Part shown: positions 8,556-16,013 of the stretch, piece after piece
Layout: each line of letters opens with the position of its first letter
Position numbering within the stretch: position 1 is the stretch's first letter
Source: Bacteroidales bacterium
GTDB taxonomy: Bacteria > Bacteroidota > Bacteroidia > Bacteroidales > UBA10428
Assembly: GCA_016936215.1 (NCBI GenBank)
Contig: JAFGPL010000220.1
Location: 1-38,452 of the forward strand
Direction of reading: 5' to 3'
DNA: 38,452 nt
Program-made: the position numbers and the translations under genes
The notes under the pieces: generated by a model
Seen by the model: the letters and a program-made list of their open reading frames with translations, nothing else
What the model was told of the DNA's origin: nothing
Database searches by the model: none

Positions 8556-8745
8556 TGATATTACGCCACCTACGGGGCTTAAATTATCACCATCAGATTA
8601 TTCTATAAATATTTCGCCTCTAACGAGGCTGAAAACAAGTACCGTAGGTACAAAATATTTGTAGAACAGGCAATTGTATAATTATTTCAAAGTACCGCAG
8701 GTACGAAATATAAACAATATAGAATTTATTCGGACAATAGTGATT
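8556..8745. repeat. Direct repeat module B
   Basis: 190 bases, second copy of module A. Its first ~40 bases are more divergent than the rest. Its right end carries the right terminal inverted repeat of the transposon-like element. Where module A reads GTACCGTAAGTAC, this copy reads GTACCGTAGGTAC and so has the fully paired five-base stem. Confidence 0.85.
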
Positions 8746-8751
8746 TGTTTA
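8743..8751. repeat. Right target-site duplication (ATTTGTTTA)
   Basis: Exact copy of 8150-8158, directly following the right terminal inverted repeat. It overlaps by four bases the edge of the REP-like repeat starting at 8748, so the element seems to have inserted at the border of that repeat. Confidence 0.8.
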
Positions 8752-8878
8752 ATTGGTAATAAATACCCTTCGACTGCATTTAGGGCGACTGTCAGGCTGA
8801 GCGCCTGTCCGCCGTATTGTTAAAGCAGGCGGATAGGCGAAGCCTGATAGCAAAAACCAAAATAACTTGCGGATTTAA
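8748..8878. repeat. REP-like interspersed repeat, copy 2, with long imperfect palindrome
   Basis: Bases 8793-8846 form a long imperfect hairpin: CAGGCT/AGCCTG, CGCCT/AGGCG and TCCGCC/GGCGGA stacked around the loop GTATTGTTAAAGCA, interrupted by one- to three-base bulges. The core (8804-8834) is shared with 140-170. The left shoulder (8748-8774) is shared in inverted orientation with 172-198. The element lies just upstream of the rpsF promoter. Confidence 0.75.
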
Positions 8879-8900
8879 TGTAATTATATGCTGAAATTAA

Positions 8901-8931
8901 TTTGATTAGAATAAAAAAGTTAATACTTTTG
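8901..8931 (+). promoter_or_regulatory. Bacteroidota-type promoter of the rpsF operon
   Basis: TTTG (8901-8904) and TACTTTTG (8924-8931) are separated by 19 bases and match the -33 TTTG / -7 TAnnTTTG consensus exactly. The predicted transcript starts about 8938, giving a leader of roughly 35 bases before rpsF. Confidence 0.8.
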
Positions 8932-8972
8932 CGTTCCGAAAATTTTATTTATTGTTTAATTAATTAATTATC

Positions 8973-9329
8973 ATGATGAATCAATACGAAACCGTTTTCA
9001 TTACAACTCCCGTTTTGTCTGAGGCCCAGATGAAGGAAGCGGTTGAAAAATTCAAAAAGGTGATTACTGCCAATGGCGGGGAAATCATCAACGAAGAGAA
9101 TTGGGGCTTACGAAAGCTGGCTTACCCTATTCAGAAAAAATCAACAGGGTTTTATTACCTTATTGAGTTTAAAGCACCGAGCAAACTTATCCAGACACTC
9201 GAGATTGAGTACAGGCGTGATGAACGTATCATACGCTTTCTTACTGTAAAACTGGATAAATATGCTGTGGAATACAGTACAAAAAGGAAAAATAAAGTAG
9301 AAACCGAAGAAACTGTAAAGGAGGGATAA
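8973..9329 (+). CDS. rpsF: 30S ribosomal protein S6
   Basis: A 118-residue S6 protein, which binds S18 on the platform of the small subunit. The S6 fold is visible as an N-terminal strand ([13 protein letters not shown]), helix ([14 protein letters not shown]), the [20 protein letters not shown] segment and the [20 protein letters not shown] region. The C-terminal tail is charged ([14 protein letters not shown]), as often in this phylum. There are two adjacent ATG codons (8973, 8976); either may be used. It is the first gene of rpsF-rpsR-rplI, three bases before rpsR, and has a strong promoter at 8901-8931. Confidence 0.97.
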   Translation: MMNQYETVFITTPVLSEAQMKEAVEKFKKVITANGGEIINEENWGLRKLAYPIQKKSTGFYYLIEFKAPSKLIQTLEIEYRRDERIIRFLTVKLDKYAVEYSTKRKNKVETEETVKEG

Positions 9330-9332
9330 GCT

Positions 9333-9602
9333 ATGGCACAGAATCAGAATGAAATAAGATATTTAACACCCCCAACTGTAGAAATTAAAAAGAAAAAATT
9401 CTGCAGGTTCAGAAAAAGCAGGATTAAATATGTAGACTTTAAAGATCCGGAATTTCTCAAGAAGTTCCTGAATGAACAGGGCAAGATACTTCCGCGGCGT
9501 GTTACCGGCACATCGCTGAAATTTCAGCGCAAAGTGGCCACTGCTGTTAAACGTGCGCGCCATATAGCCTTATTGCCTTATGTAACCGACTTATTGAAAT
9601 AA
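9333..9602 (+). CDS. rpsR: 30S ribosomal protein S18
   Basis: An 89-residue S18 protein of the small-subunit platform. Family hallmarks are the basic [20 protein letters not shown] segment, the [18 protein letters not shown] motif and the C-terminal [19 protein letters not shown]. It keeps only one of the cysteines seen in zinc-binding S18 versions (CRF), so it looks like a C- form. It lies between rpsF and rplI, the common conserved order. Confidence 0.97.
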   Translation: MAQNQNEIRYLTPPTVEIKKKKFCRFRKSRIKYVDFKDPEFLKKFLNEQGKILPRRVTGTSLKFQRKVATAVKRARHIALLPYVTDLLK

Positions 9603-9617
9603 ACCGGAGGAATTATT

Positions 9618-10064
9618 ATGGAAATTATATTAAAACAGGATATACCCAATCTGGGATATAAAGATGAAATTGTGAAGGTAAAAAACGGTTATGCCCTGAA
9701 TTACCTTATTCCTAAAGGCATGGCCATTAATGCCACGGCTTCTGCAAAAAAATCGCATGCCGAAACCATTAAGCAGAGGGCGCATAAAGAGGCCAAACTG
9801 AAAGAGCAGGCTGCTGAACTTGCTGAAAAACTCAAAGCAGTTTCACTGACCATAGGTGCAAAAACAAGTTCGAAAGGAAAGATTTTCGGCTCTGTGAACA
9901 CCATTCAGGTTGCTGAAGCGCTTGCTGAAAAAGGATATGAAATTGACCGCAAGAACATTTCCTTCCATGAGGATATTATAAAGGAAGTAGGTAAATACAC
10001 AGCCAAAATAAGGCTTCACCGTGAAGTGGTTGTTGAGATACCTTTTGAAATAGTATCTGAATAA
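9618..10064 (+). CDS. rplI: 50S ribosomal protein L9
   Basis: A 148-residue L9 protein, of normal length. The N-terminal RNA-binding domain carries the signature MEIILKQDIPNLGYKDEIVK followed by VKNGYALNYLIPKGMAINAT. A long connecting helix (about 42-75, rich in K, E and A) leads to the C-terminal domain (about 80-148, TSSKGKIFGSVNTIQVAEAL). An AGGAG-like sequence (ACCGGAGGAA) lies just before the start, one of the few SD-like sites here. Last gene of the rpsF operon. Confidence 0.97.
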   Translation: MEIILKQDIPNLGYKDEIVKVKNGYALNYLIPKGMAINATASAKKSHAETIKQRAHKEAKLKEQAAELAEKLKAVSLTIGAKTSSKGKIFGSVNTIQVAEALAEKGYEIDRKNISFHEDIIKEVGKYTAKIRLHREVVVEIPFEIVSE

Positions 10065-10075
10065 CACGATTTGTC

Positions 10076-10107
10076 ATGTTTCATCCCGATATAATGGATT
10101 GAAACAT
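10076..10107 (+). terminator. Hairpin downstream of rplI
   Basis: ATGTTTCA (10076-10083) pairs with TGAAACAT (10100-10107), extendable by TCC/GGA over a one-base bulge. No T-run follows directly, so termination here is uncertain; the stronger hairpin at 10181-10208 may complete it. Confidence 0.35.
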
Positions 10108-10180
10108 TTCATATTCAATAATATAGGTTACTCTCTGTGGTGGTGAAGGAGATTCTTTGCTGTCGCTCAGAATGATAAAA

Positions 10181-10208
10181 AAAGAGGCTTTTTACAGAGC
10201 CTCTTTTT
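10181..10208. terminator. Bidirectional intrinsic terminator (ridA / rplI)
   Basis: AAAGAGGCT and AGCCTCTTT form a perfect nine-base stem. On the minus strand it is followed by TTTTTTT, a classical terminator for lptD-ridA. On the plus strand a shorter T-run follows, so it may also stop readthrough from rplI. The stem overlaps the last codons of ridA. Confidence 0.8.
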
Positions 10209-10584
10209 GCTTTACAGCTATAGCTTCAATCTCGATATTTACATCTTTAGGCAGGCGTGCCACCTGGTAAGCTGCCCTGGCAGGAGGGTTCTCTTTAAAA
10301 AAGCTGCCATACACCTCATTCATCGCCTGGAAATCGCTCATGTCTTTCATCATGCAGGTACACTTAACCACGTTTTCAAAATGATAACCGGCGGCTTCAA
10401 GCACCGCCCCGATATTTTTCAACACCTGGTTTGTCTGTTCCCCTGTTCCCCCTTCAACAATTTGTCCGGTGGCAGGATCAACCGGTATCTGGCCGCTGAT
10501 AAACAACATGCCGTTTATTTCCACAGCCTGGCTATATGGCCCGATGGCTGCAGGGGCCTTTGGGGTTTTAATTATTTTCTTCAT
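10192..10584 (-). CDS. ridA: RidA family reactive-intermediate deaminase
   Basis: A 130-residue RidA/YjgF/UK114 protein, the usual length. These trimeric enzymes hydrolyse reactive enamine/imine intermediates released by PLP enzymes such as threonine dehydratase. Visible signatures are [15 protein letters not shown] near the N-terminus, [13 protein letters not shown], the central [20 protein letters not shown], and the C-terminal [14 protein letters not shown] holding the arginine that binds the substrate carboxylate, followed by [10 protein letters not shown]. It lies 33 bases downstream of lptD in the same direction and ends in a terminator. Confidence 0.94.
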   Translation of the reverse strand: MKKIIKTPKAPAAIGPYSQAVEINGMLFISGQIPVDPATGQIVEGGTGEQTNQVLKNIGAVLEAAGYHFENVVKCTCMMKDMSDFQAMNEVYGSFFKENPPARAAYQVARLPKDVNIEIEAIAVKQKEAL

Positions 10585-10617
10585 TGTGTTAACCTTTAGG
10601 TTTTGCAGTAATCCATT

Positions 10618-13308
10618 TTAATAACTGTCGTACCAGCTTTTACGTTTATCCCATTTCAGGTCGCGCAGCATGGCCGACTTCGCGTTAATGCTGAAAGAAT
10701 ATGATTTACGCGGCCCGAAAGGCACGGCGCTTATCTGCATCGTCCAGCAATGCAGGTCGCGCGAAATGCTCAGGTTGGTTGTAGCTACCTTTCCTGCAAT
10801 AAAATCATAACCCGTATTGCCGCCAATCTTCCATTTCTTGGTCAGGCTCAGGTCACCCGAAAGACGGACTGTATGGTCAATATTTTTTACAAGTCCGGCT
10901 TTGCTGTAATTCCAGGCATATTGTATTGATAGTGTCCAGGGTATGCTGAAATCCACATAGTCCACGAACAGGTCTGCTTCATCATTGTATGTGGTGCGGT
11001 TGCCCTCAGGCGGCTGTTCACCTGTTTCTGATGAAGATTTTTTGCCACCCCCCGACTGTAAAGATGTACTTAAACTGAAATTGAAACGGGTAAGCCTGAG
11101 CAATTTACTCGTTTCATTAAAGTAAAGCCTGTTATAAGGCCTGCCGGCTTTATCAATCGAGTAGGGGCTGAAATTTCCACCAAAGGTTAAACTCACCTTA
11201 TTGTTAAACAGGCGGGTAGAGCCGTTCATGGATATATCCGCCAGGCGCATGGAATCTTTGAAAGGGTTATAAGAACTGCTGAAGTTAAGATTGTCCAGTA
11301 TGGAAACCTTTTTGGGTTCACCGGTGGTGTCGTTTTTTGACAGTACCTTCATCTCGAGGTTGTTCCCGAAACCAAGGGAGATAGCGCCAACACTTCCCCG
11401 TGCTACTGGTGTTCCATACAAATAGCCATCAAAAATAGAATAAGTTTGCTCATTGACTTTTTCGTTGGGTGAACGTGGATACCTGATGGTGCGGTAGTAT
11501 TTTGGCATATAGTCTGAAATGTCAGGTGAAAAGCCAAACCCTGCTGAAAAAGTCATTACATGCCTTACCGCCCTGATATAAGAGTTGGGGTTTGTTGACT
11601 GGAACATCCCGTATAATTTCGGGCTGGCAGATATGCTGATGGAAGGCTTAATGGCATGCGCATATCTGAAACCAAAAGTGGTATCGGTAATGATATAAGC
11701 CGAAGGGTTTTTGGTAAAAGGCACTGTGTCGGGATAACTCTTTTCAATATTGCTGGTGTAGGCTACTCCCTGGTAACTCAGGCTGGGGGTGATGTTTATA
11801 ACCTTCAGCAACCTGATATTTGCCATTGAAACAGGGATACTATGAGAAAAGCCGTTCTGCATTTTTCGCCAGTCGAATTTCTTAAACAATGTGGTATCGG
11901 TGGCGGATATTTTATTTTGAAGTGAGGAACTGTAACTTAACTGAATGTTTTCGAACCACCTGGGTGCGCCTTTCATGTTTTTGCTCCTGAAGGGGTAAAA
12001 CCGGTTCACCGTAAATGCAACATTAGGCAGGGTCATATTGACCTGCTTTGTCCTGTTGTCCTGGTTGTGGTTAAGTGTCGCGTTGAGGGCGAACATCGAG
12101 CCCCAGCGCTTACTGTACTGAATGCTTGAGCTCTGGTTATTTCGCAGGTAGGTCTCCTGGTCGTAACTGTAGTTTTTATTGTAACTGGCAGTTGAAATGC
12201 TAACATTGGCGCTGAATGTCCTCGTGGGGTTGGCTTTTGGCGATTGTGAATGGCGCCAGTTTATTGAATAATCGTTATATGAGTTGTAAGTCGGGTCATC
12301 ATTTACCCTGTTAAAATATATTTTACCATCAAAACTGCCGGTAAAATGGTACTTCCAGTTGTAGGTAGATTTGGCGTTGAAACCGAACGTCCCCCTGGTA
12401 TAAACATCTGCCTGGAGGACAAAATCAAAATAATCGCTGATGGGGATATAAATGCCGCCCTGCCTTAGAAAGAAACCCCTTGCCTGTTCTTCCCCGTAAG
12501 AGGGGATTAAAATTCCTGCAGCCCTTCTTTTGGAATTTGGAAAAAAGCCAAACGGAAGCATTATCGGTAGCGGAATATCCTCAATTACCAGGTATGCCGG
12601 TCCGCTTATGATTTTATCATCGGGGATGGCAATGGCTTTTGTAAGCCCGATATAAAAGTGGGGGTGCGGGGCATCGCAGGTGGTATACCGTCCATTTTTA
12701 ATGTGAATATGCCCGCTTGCATGTTTTTTCGTAATCTGGCTGTGCAGGAATCCTTCACCCTGCTGGGTGACAATATTTTTTATCATCCCCTTTTTGGTCT
12801 TGAAGTTGTAACTTATGGTATCTGATTCGAAAGTCTCGGCATCCTGCTTAAAAGAAGGCTTTCCGATAGGATTTCCCGTGGAGTCGTTCATACTGGTGGC
12901 CTTAACAACGCTGTTGCCCATGTCAAAAGCCATGTAATCGGCTTTTAATTCAATGTTTTCATAATTCACCTGTGTTTCGCCGTAAAGATATAGTTTGCGG
13001 TCGCTTACCGAAGTAACCATCGAATCTTTTGCAGTGTATGTTACTTTCGAATCAATGCTCTGTTTGCTGCCGCTTTTGCCGACCGGAATTGAAATTGTAT
13101 CAGCAATGCTATTCATTAACAGGGTATCGGCTGAAGTTGTGTCAGCAAAAATGCTATCGCCAAATACTGTATCTGCAGAAATGGTGTCGGGAAGAAACTT
13201 ATTAACAAGTGTATCCTTTGGCAAATCTGTATCCTGTGACATGGCAGGTATACAAATCCCCGTCAACAAACAAACGACTATTTGAAAAATTAATGTTCTA
13301 GTAAACAA
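10618..13308 (-). CDS. lptD: LPS-assembly protein LptD homologue
   Basis: An 896-residue outer-membrane protein. After a signal peptide (to about residue 25) comes a low-complexity Asp/Thr/Ser-rich linker (about 26-70, repeated DTISADT-like units). An OstA/LptA-like beta-jellyroll follows (about 85-210: LYLYGETQVNYENIELKADY, then YMAFDMGNSVVKA). The large LptD barrel runs to the end (IPLPIMLPFGFFPNSKRRAA near 245 is typical of Bacteroidota LptD). It should insert lipopolysaccharide into the outer leaflet. The start is TTG, needed to keep the signal peptide. A TAGTTTTG -7 box lies on the minus strand at 13350-13357. It is divergent from an amidase and co-directional with ridA. No lptE is seen nearby. 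Confidence 0.85.
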   Translation of the reverse strand: MFTRTLIFQIVVCLLTGICIPAMSQDTDLPKDTLVNKFLPDTISADTVFGDSIFADTTSADTLLMNSIADTISIPVGKSGSKQSIDSKVTYTAKDSMVTSVSDRKLYLYGETQVNYENIELKADYMAFDMGNSVVKATSMNDSTGNPIGKPSFKQDAETFESDTISYNFKTKKGMIKNIVTQQGEGFLHSQITKKHASGHIHIKNGRYTTCDAPHPHFYIGLTKAIAIPDDKIISGPAYLVIEDIPLPIMLPFGFFPNSKRRAAGILIPSYGEEQARGFFLRQGGIYIPISDYFDFVLQADVYTRGTFGFNAKSTYNWKYHFTGSFDGKIYFNRVNDDPTYNSYNDYSINWRHSQSPKANPTRTFSANVSISTASYNKNYSYDQETYLRNNQSSSIQYSKRWGSMFALNATLNHNQDNRTKQVNMTLPNVAFTVNRFYPFRSKNMKGAPRWFENIQLSYSSSLQNKISATDTTLFKKFDWRKMQNGFSHSIPVSMANIRLLKVINITPSLSYQGVAYTSNIEKSYPDTVPFTKNPSAYIITDTTFGFRYAHAIKPSISISASPKLYGMFQSTNPNSYIRAVRHVMTFSAGFGFSPDISDYMPKYYRTIRYPRSPNEKVNEQTYSIFDGYLYGTPVARGSVGAISLGFGNNLEMKVLSKNDTTGEPKKVSILDNLNFSSSYNPFKDSMRLADISMNGSTRLFNNKVSLTFGGNFSPYSIDKAGRPYNRLYFNETSKLLRLTRFNFSLSTSLQSGGGKKSSSETGEQPPEGNRTTYNDEADLFVDYVDFSIPWTLSIQYAWNYSKAGLVKNIDHTVRLSGDLSLTKKWKIGGNTGYDFIAGKVATTNLSISRDLHCWTMQISAVPFGPRKSYSFSINAKSAMLRDLKWDKRKSWYDSY

Positions 13309-13317
13309 TTTTAATAC

Positions 13318-13357
13318 TATTTTTGTAGCAGTCAGTTCTACAGAAGCTGCAAAACTA
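13318..13357. promoter_or_regulatory. Divergent -7 boxes between lptD and the amidase gene
   Basis: TATTTTTG on the plus strand (13318-13325) and TAGTTTTG on the minus strand (13350-13357) both match TAnnTTTG exactly. The plus-strand box would serve the amidase, the minus-strand box lptD. Convincing -33 TTTG elements at 19-21 bases were not found for either. Confidence 0.5.
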
Positions 13358-13377
13358 ATAAAATAACGTGATTATAG

Positions 13378-14613
13378 ATGCATATTGTAAATATAAGTAT
13401 ATCCGCAATAGAACGTAAAATTGTATTAATTCTTATATTTTTTCTGCATTTTCTTTCACTGGGAGCTCAAAATTCAGGTAACCTTGAATATCACCTCAGA
13501 ACTGTGGTGATTGATCCCGGGCATGGGGGGAAAGACCCCGGGTCTGTGGGCACAAAAACCTGTGAAAAAGATGTGGTACTCGCTATAGCATTAAAGCTTG
13601 GTAATTATATTGAAACAAAATTCAATGATGTAAAAGTTATCTATACACGAAAAACCGATGAATTTATCCCCCTTTACAAGCGGGCCGAAATTGCCAATAA
13701 CAGTAAAGCTGATCTGTTTATTTCCATTCATGCCAATGGTCTTACCAGGAAAGATGTAGACGGTACCGAAACGCTTGTGCTTGGCTTGCACCGGGCAGAA
13801 GAGAATTTCGAGGTAGCCAAAAAAGAGAACTCTGTGATTCTGCTTGAAGAGGATTACAGTGCCAGGTACGAGGGGTTCAACCCCGAATCCCCCGAGTCAT
13901 ATATTATGCTTACCCTTATGCAGAGCATATATTTTGACCACAGTATTAATTTTGCCAAAAACGTTCAGGACCAGTTTCGTGACCGGGCCAGAAGAAAAGA
14001 CCGGGGGGTAAAACAGCAGGGATTACTTGTGCTTGCACAAACATCTATGCCCGGTGTACTAATTGAAACAGGGTTTGTTACCAATCCCGAGGAGGAACGC
14101 TACCTTATGTCTGAAGAAGGACAGGATTATATTGCTTCGGCAATATTCAGGGCGTTCAGGGATTATAAACACTTTATTGAATCACGGAGCATTGCTGCAG
14201 CAGGTATCATTAAAGAAAATACAGTAACGGATTCGGCAACAGTGATTACAACAATGGATACCGTTGATGCGAAAGAAACCGCAGAAGTCGTTGAAAATAA
14301 ATCTGTTAAAAAAAGTCATTCCGAAACCGGCAAAAACGAAAAAGGAATTGAGTTTAAAGTGCAGGTAGCTGTTTCAGGCAAAAGAATTCCGCTTGATTCA
14401 GATTTTTTTAAAGAAATTACCGATGTGTATGAATTTAAAGAGAATAACTATTATAAATACGCCGTAGGCAGTAAAAAAACTTACAACGAGATTGTGGAAT
14501 ACAGCAAATGGGTTAAAAATAAATTTCCCGATGCCTTTGTAATTGCTTTGAAAAACGGGAAGGTAATACCCATGGAACAGGCGTTAAAACTCACTACTAC
14601 AGACAACAATTAA
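13378..14613 (+). CDS. N-acetylmuramoyl-L-alanine amidase (Amidase_3) with SPOR-like C-terminus
   Basis: A 411-residue exported zinc amidase that cuts the bond between N-acetylmuramic acid and the stem peptide. A signal/anchor segment (about 13-30) is followed by the Amidase_3 domain (about 40-270). Zinc and catalytic residues are in VVIDPGHGGKDPGS (His), TCEKDVVLAIALKLG (Glu), DLFISIHANG (His) and GVLIETGFVTNPEEE (Glu). A low-complexity linker (about 280-320) leads to a C-terminal SPOR-like region (about 325-405, FKVQVAVSGKRIPLDSD), which would target denuded septal glycan. The 10-base gap to the MCE gene suggests an operon. It is divergent from lptD. Confidence 0.92.
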   Translation: MHIVNISISAIERKIVLILIFFLHFLSLGAQNSGNLEYHLRTVVIDPGHGGKDPGSVGTKTCEKDVVLAIALKLGNYIETKFNDVKVIYTRKTDEFIPLYKRAEIANNSKADLFISIHANGLTRKDVDGTETLVLGLHRAEENFEVAKKENSVILLEEDYSARYEGFNPESPESYIMLTLMQSIYFDHSINFAKNVQDQFRDRARRKDRGVKQQGLLVLAQTSMPGVLIETGFVTNPEEERYLMSEEGQDYIASAIFRAFRDYKHFIESRSIAAAGIIKENTVTDSATVITTMDTVDAKETAEVVENKSVKKSHSETGKNEKGIEFKVQVAVSGKRIPLDSDFFKEITDVYEFKENNYYKYAVGSKKTYNEIVEYSKWVKNKFPDAFVIALKNGKVIPMEQALKLTTTDNN

Positions 14614-14623
14614 AACCATAATA

Positions 14624-15568
14624 ATGAAACTTTCAAGAGAATTGAAAATAGGAATTGTCGCTATCATAACCATTGCATTGCTTATCTGGGGTATGAATTA
14701 TCTGAAAGGGATCAATGTTTTTAAATCTTCTGATTATTACTATTCAACATACGAAAATATTGACGGGCTTATCGAATCGGGGGTTATCTATCTTAGAGGT
14801 TTCCGTATCGGCAATGTTAGCGGGATTGAATTCGATAAACAGGGTAACGGGGATATCATTGTAAAATATAATATTAAAGAAAAAATTGAGATTCCAAGGA
14901 ATTCTGTCTTTGAAATTTACAGTTCGAGTATTGTTTCAGGTACCAAGGATGTAAGGTTATTGCTTGCTGTTAATGATACGGTTTACGAATCGGGCGACAC
15001 TGTCCCCGGCCGGCTTGACAGGGGGTTATCTGCAATTATTGATCCTGTAAAAGATCAGGCCTTGCTTGCAGTTTCAAGATTAGATTCACTGCTGGCCTCG
15101 CTGAATATGCTGGTAAACGAACAAAGCGCAGCCCTGTTTCATACCACCCTCGAACACGCCGGGAATGTTGCCGGGTCTCTGGACCGAAGCCTTGCCCCGG
15201 GCGGGTCGCTAAAGGCAAGCCTCGATAATCTTGCATCAGTAACCGAAAACCTTAAGAAAAGCAACGCTGAACTTAAAATGATTATGGTGAATTTTGCCAC
15301 TGTTTCTGATTCGGTTGCCAGCTCTGATCTAAAATCGGCTATTGATAATGCCAGCATCACCCTTCAGAACAGCGCACAAATACTCACTAAGGTAGATAAT
15401 GGGGAGGGAAGCCTTGGCTTACTGGTGAATAATGATTCACTTTATAACAACCTTAAAAGTGTATCGGAAAGTCTTGATCTTTTATTAAAAGATTTGCGCG
15501 ACCACCCGAAAAGATATGTACATTTTTCACTTTTTGGCAAAAAAGATAAAGAAAAGGAAAACAACTGA
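14624..15568 (+). CDS. MCE/MlaD family protein
   Basis: A 314-residue protein with an N-terminal transmembrane segment (about 8-27, IGIVAIITIALLIWGMNYL) and one MCE domain (about 36-115, with the pattern DGLIESGVIYLRGFRIGNVS). A long helical region follows (about 140-290) with repeated SLDxxL/N-type heptads. MCE proteins are periplasmic components of phospholipid transporters; MlaD-like ones partner with an ABC ATPase and permease, none of which is present here. It follows the amidase by 10 bases. A lipid-trafficking role is inferred from the family. Confidence 0.88.
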   Translation: MKLSRELKIGIVAIITIALLIWGMNYLKGINVFKSSDYYYSTYENIDGLIESGVIYLRGFRIGNVSGIEFDKQGNGDIIVKYNIKEKIEIPRNSVFEIYSSSIVSGTKDVRLLLAVNDTVYESGDTVPGRLDRGLSAIIDPVKDQALLAVSRLDSLLASLNMLVNEQSAALFHTTLEHAGNVAGSLDRSLAPGGSLKASLDNLASVTENLKKSNAELKMIMVNFATVSDSVASSDLKSAIDNASITLQNSAQILTKVDNGEGSLGLLVNNDSLYNNLKSVSESLDLLLKDLRDHPKRYVHFSLFGKKDKEKENN

Positions 15569-16013
15569 CATTCAGTCATCCATTTTTAACCCACGCTGGT
15601 ATAGTTACTTAACGAACGTTATTTTTTATCTGTAAAAGTTGTTTTAATCATTGCAATTTTGAATGATTATTATATGGGGTTTAGTTATTAACATTTCATG
15701 ATTGACTGAAAAAAAGCTTATTTAAAATAATTCTTAATAAAGTTTTTGGGTAATTGATTAAACTTTGCTTTAATTAAAATTCAATAAACGATTAATTAAC
15801 AATTTTTTAAGGTTCATATTATCTAAGTATAAGATATATAATAACATATGTTTTTAATTTTTTTTTGACGAAATTAATTTTCTGATTGTAAATTCAATAA
15901 TACTTAATATTAAAAGTCAAGGGAAATTAAATTTTTTTTTTATTTTTTTTTTCACAATATTGCTATACGATTAAAAATTAACCTTAATTTTTTAAACACC
16001 TAAGCATAAAAAT
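15569..16013. other. AT-rich intergenic region upstream of dnaA; possible oriC
   Basis: 445 bases without an ORF, very AT-rich, with two runs of ten T separated by one A (15932-15952). One match to the relaxed DnaA-box form TTWTNCACA (15948-15956) lies inside the T-run and a near match occurs around TTATTAACA; no cluster of TTATCCACA boxes is visible. Placement before dnaA and AT-richness fit an origin or dnaA leader, but evidence is weak. Confidence 0.25.

Larger units (their letters stand above)
8159..8742. mobile_element. Non-autonomous transposon-like element (MITE / IS derivative), 584 bp
   Basis: The left terminus CACTACTGTCCGACTAAA (8159-8176) matches the reverse complement of the right terminus (8725-8742) at 16 of 18 positions. 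Both ends are flanked by the identical 9-mer ATTTGTTTA. No transposase domain is recognisable inside; the only ORF longer than 90 codons is built from repeat sequence and looks spurious. Inside are two near-identical modules (8219-8406 and 8556-8745), and module A also ends in a copy of the terminal repeat (8386-8403, 15 of 18). A 9-bp duplication fits several DDE families, including IS4- and IS1-type elements; the parent family cannot be fixed from here. Presumably mobilised in trans. Confidence 0.75.
7998..8972. other. Gene-free, repeat-rich intergenic region
   Basis: No convincing coding sequence lies between the sigma factor gene and rpsF. The region holds about 150 bases of AT-rich upstream sequence, a transposon-like element (8159-8742) with its 9-bp target duplications, a REP-like palindromic repeat (8748-8878) and the rpsF promoter (8901-8931). 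Confidence 0.8.

Noticed and set aside
10152-10173. ATTCT...AGAAT short inverted repeat between rplI and ridA
   Set aside because: Five-base arms with a twelve-base loop are weak; it may be a dispersed repeat fragment but nothing else in the window supports that.
13021-13210. Repeated Asp-Thr codons near the lptD N-terminus as a possible tandem DNA repeat
   Set aside because: The protein-level repetition is a low-complexity linker; the underlying DNA units are too divergent to be called a tandem repeat.
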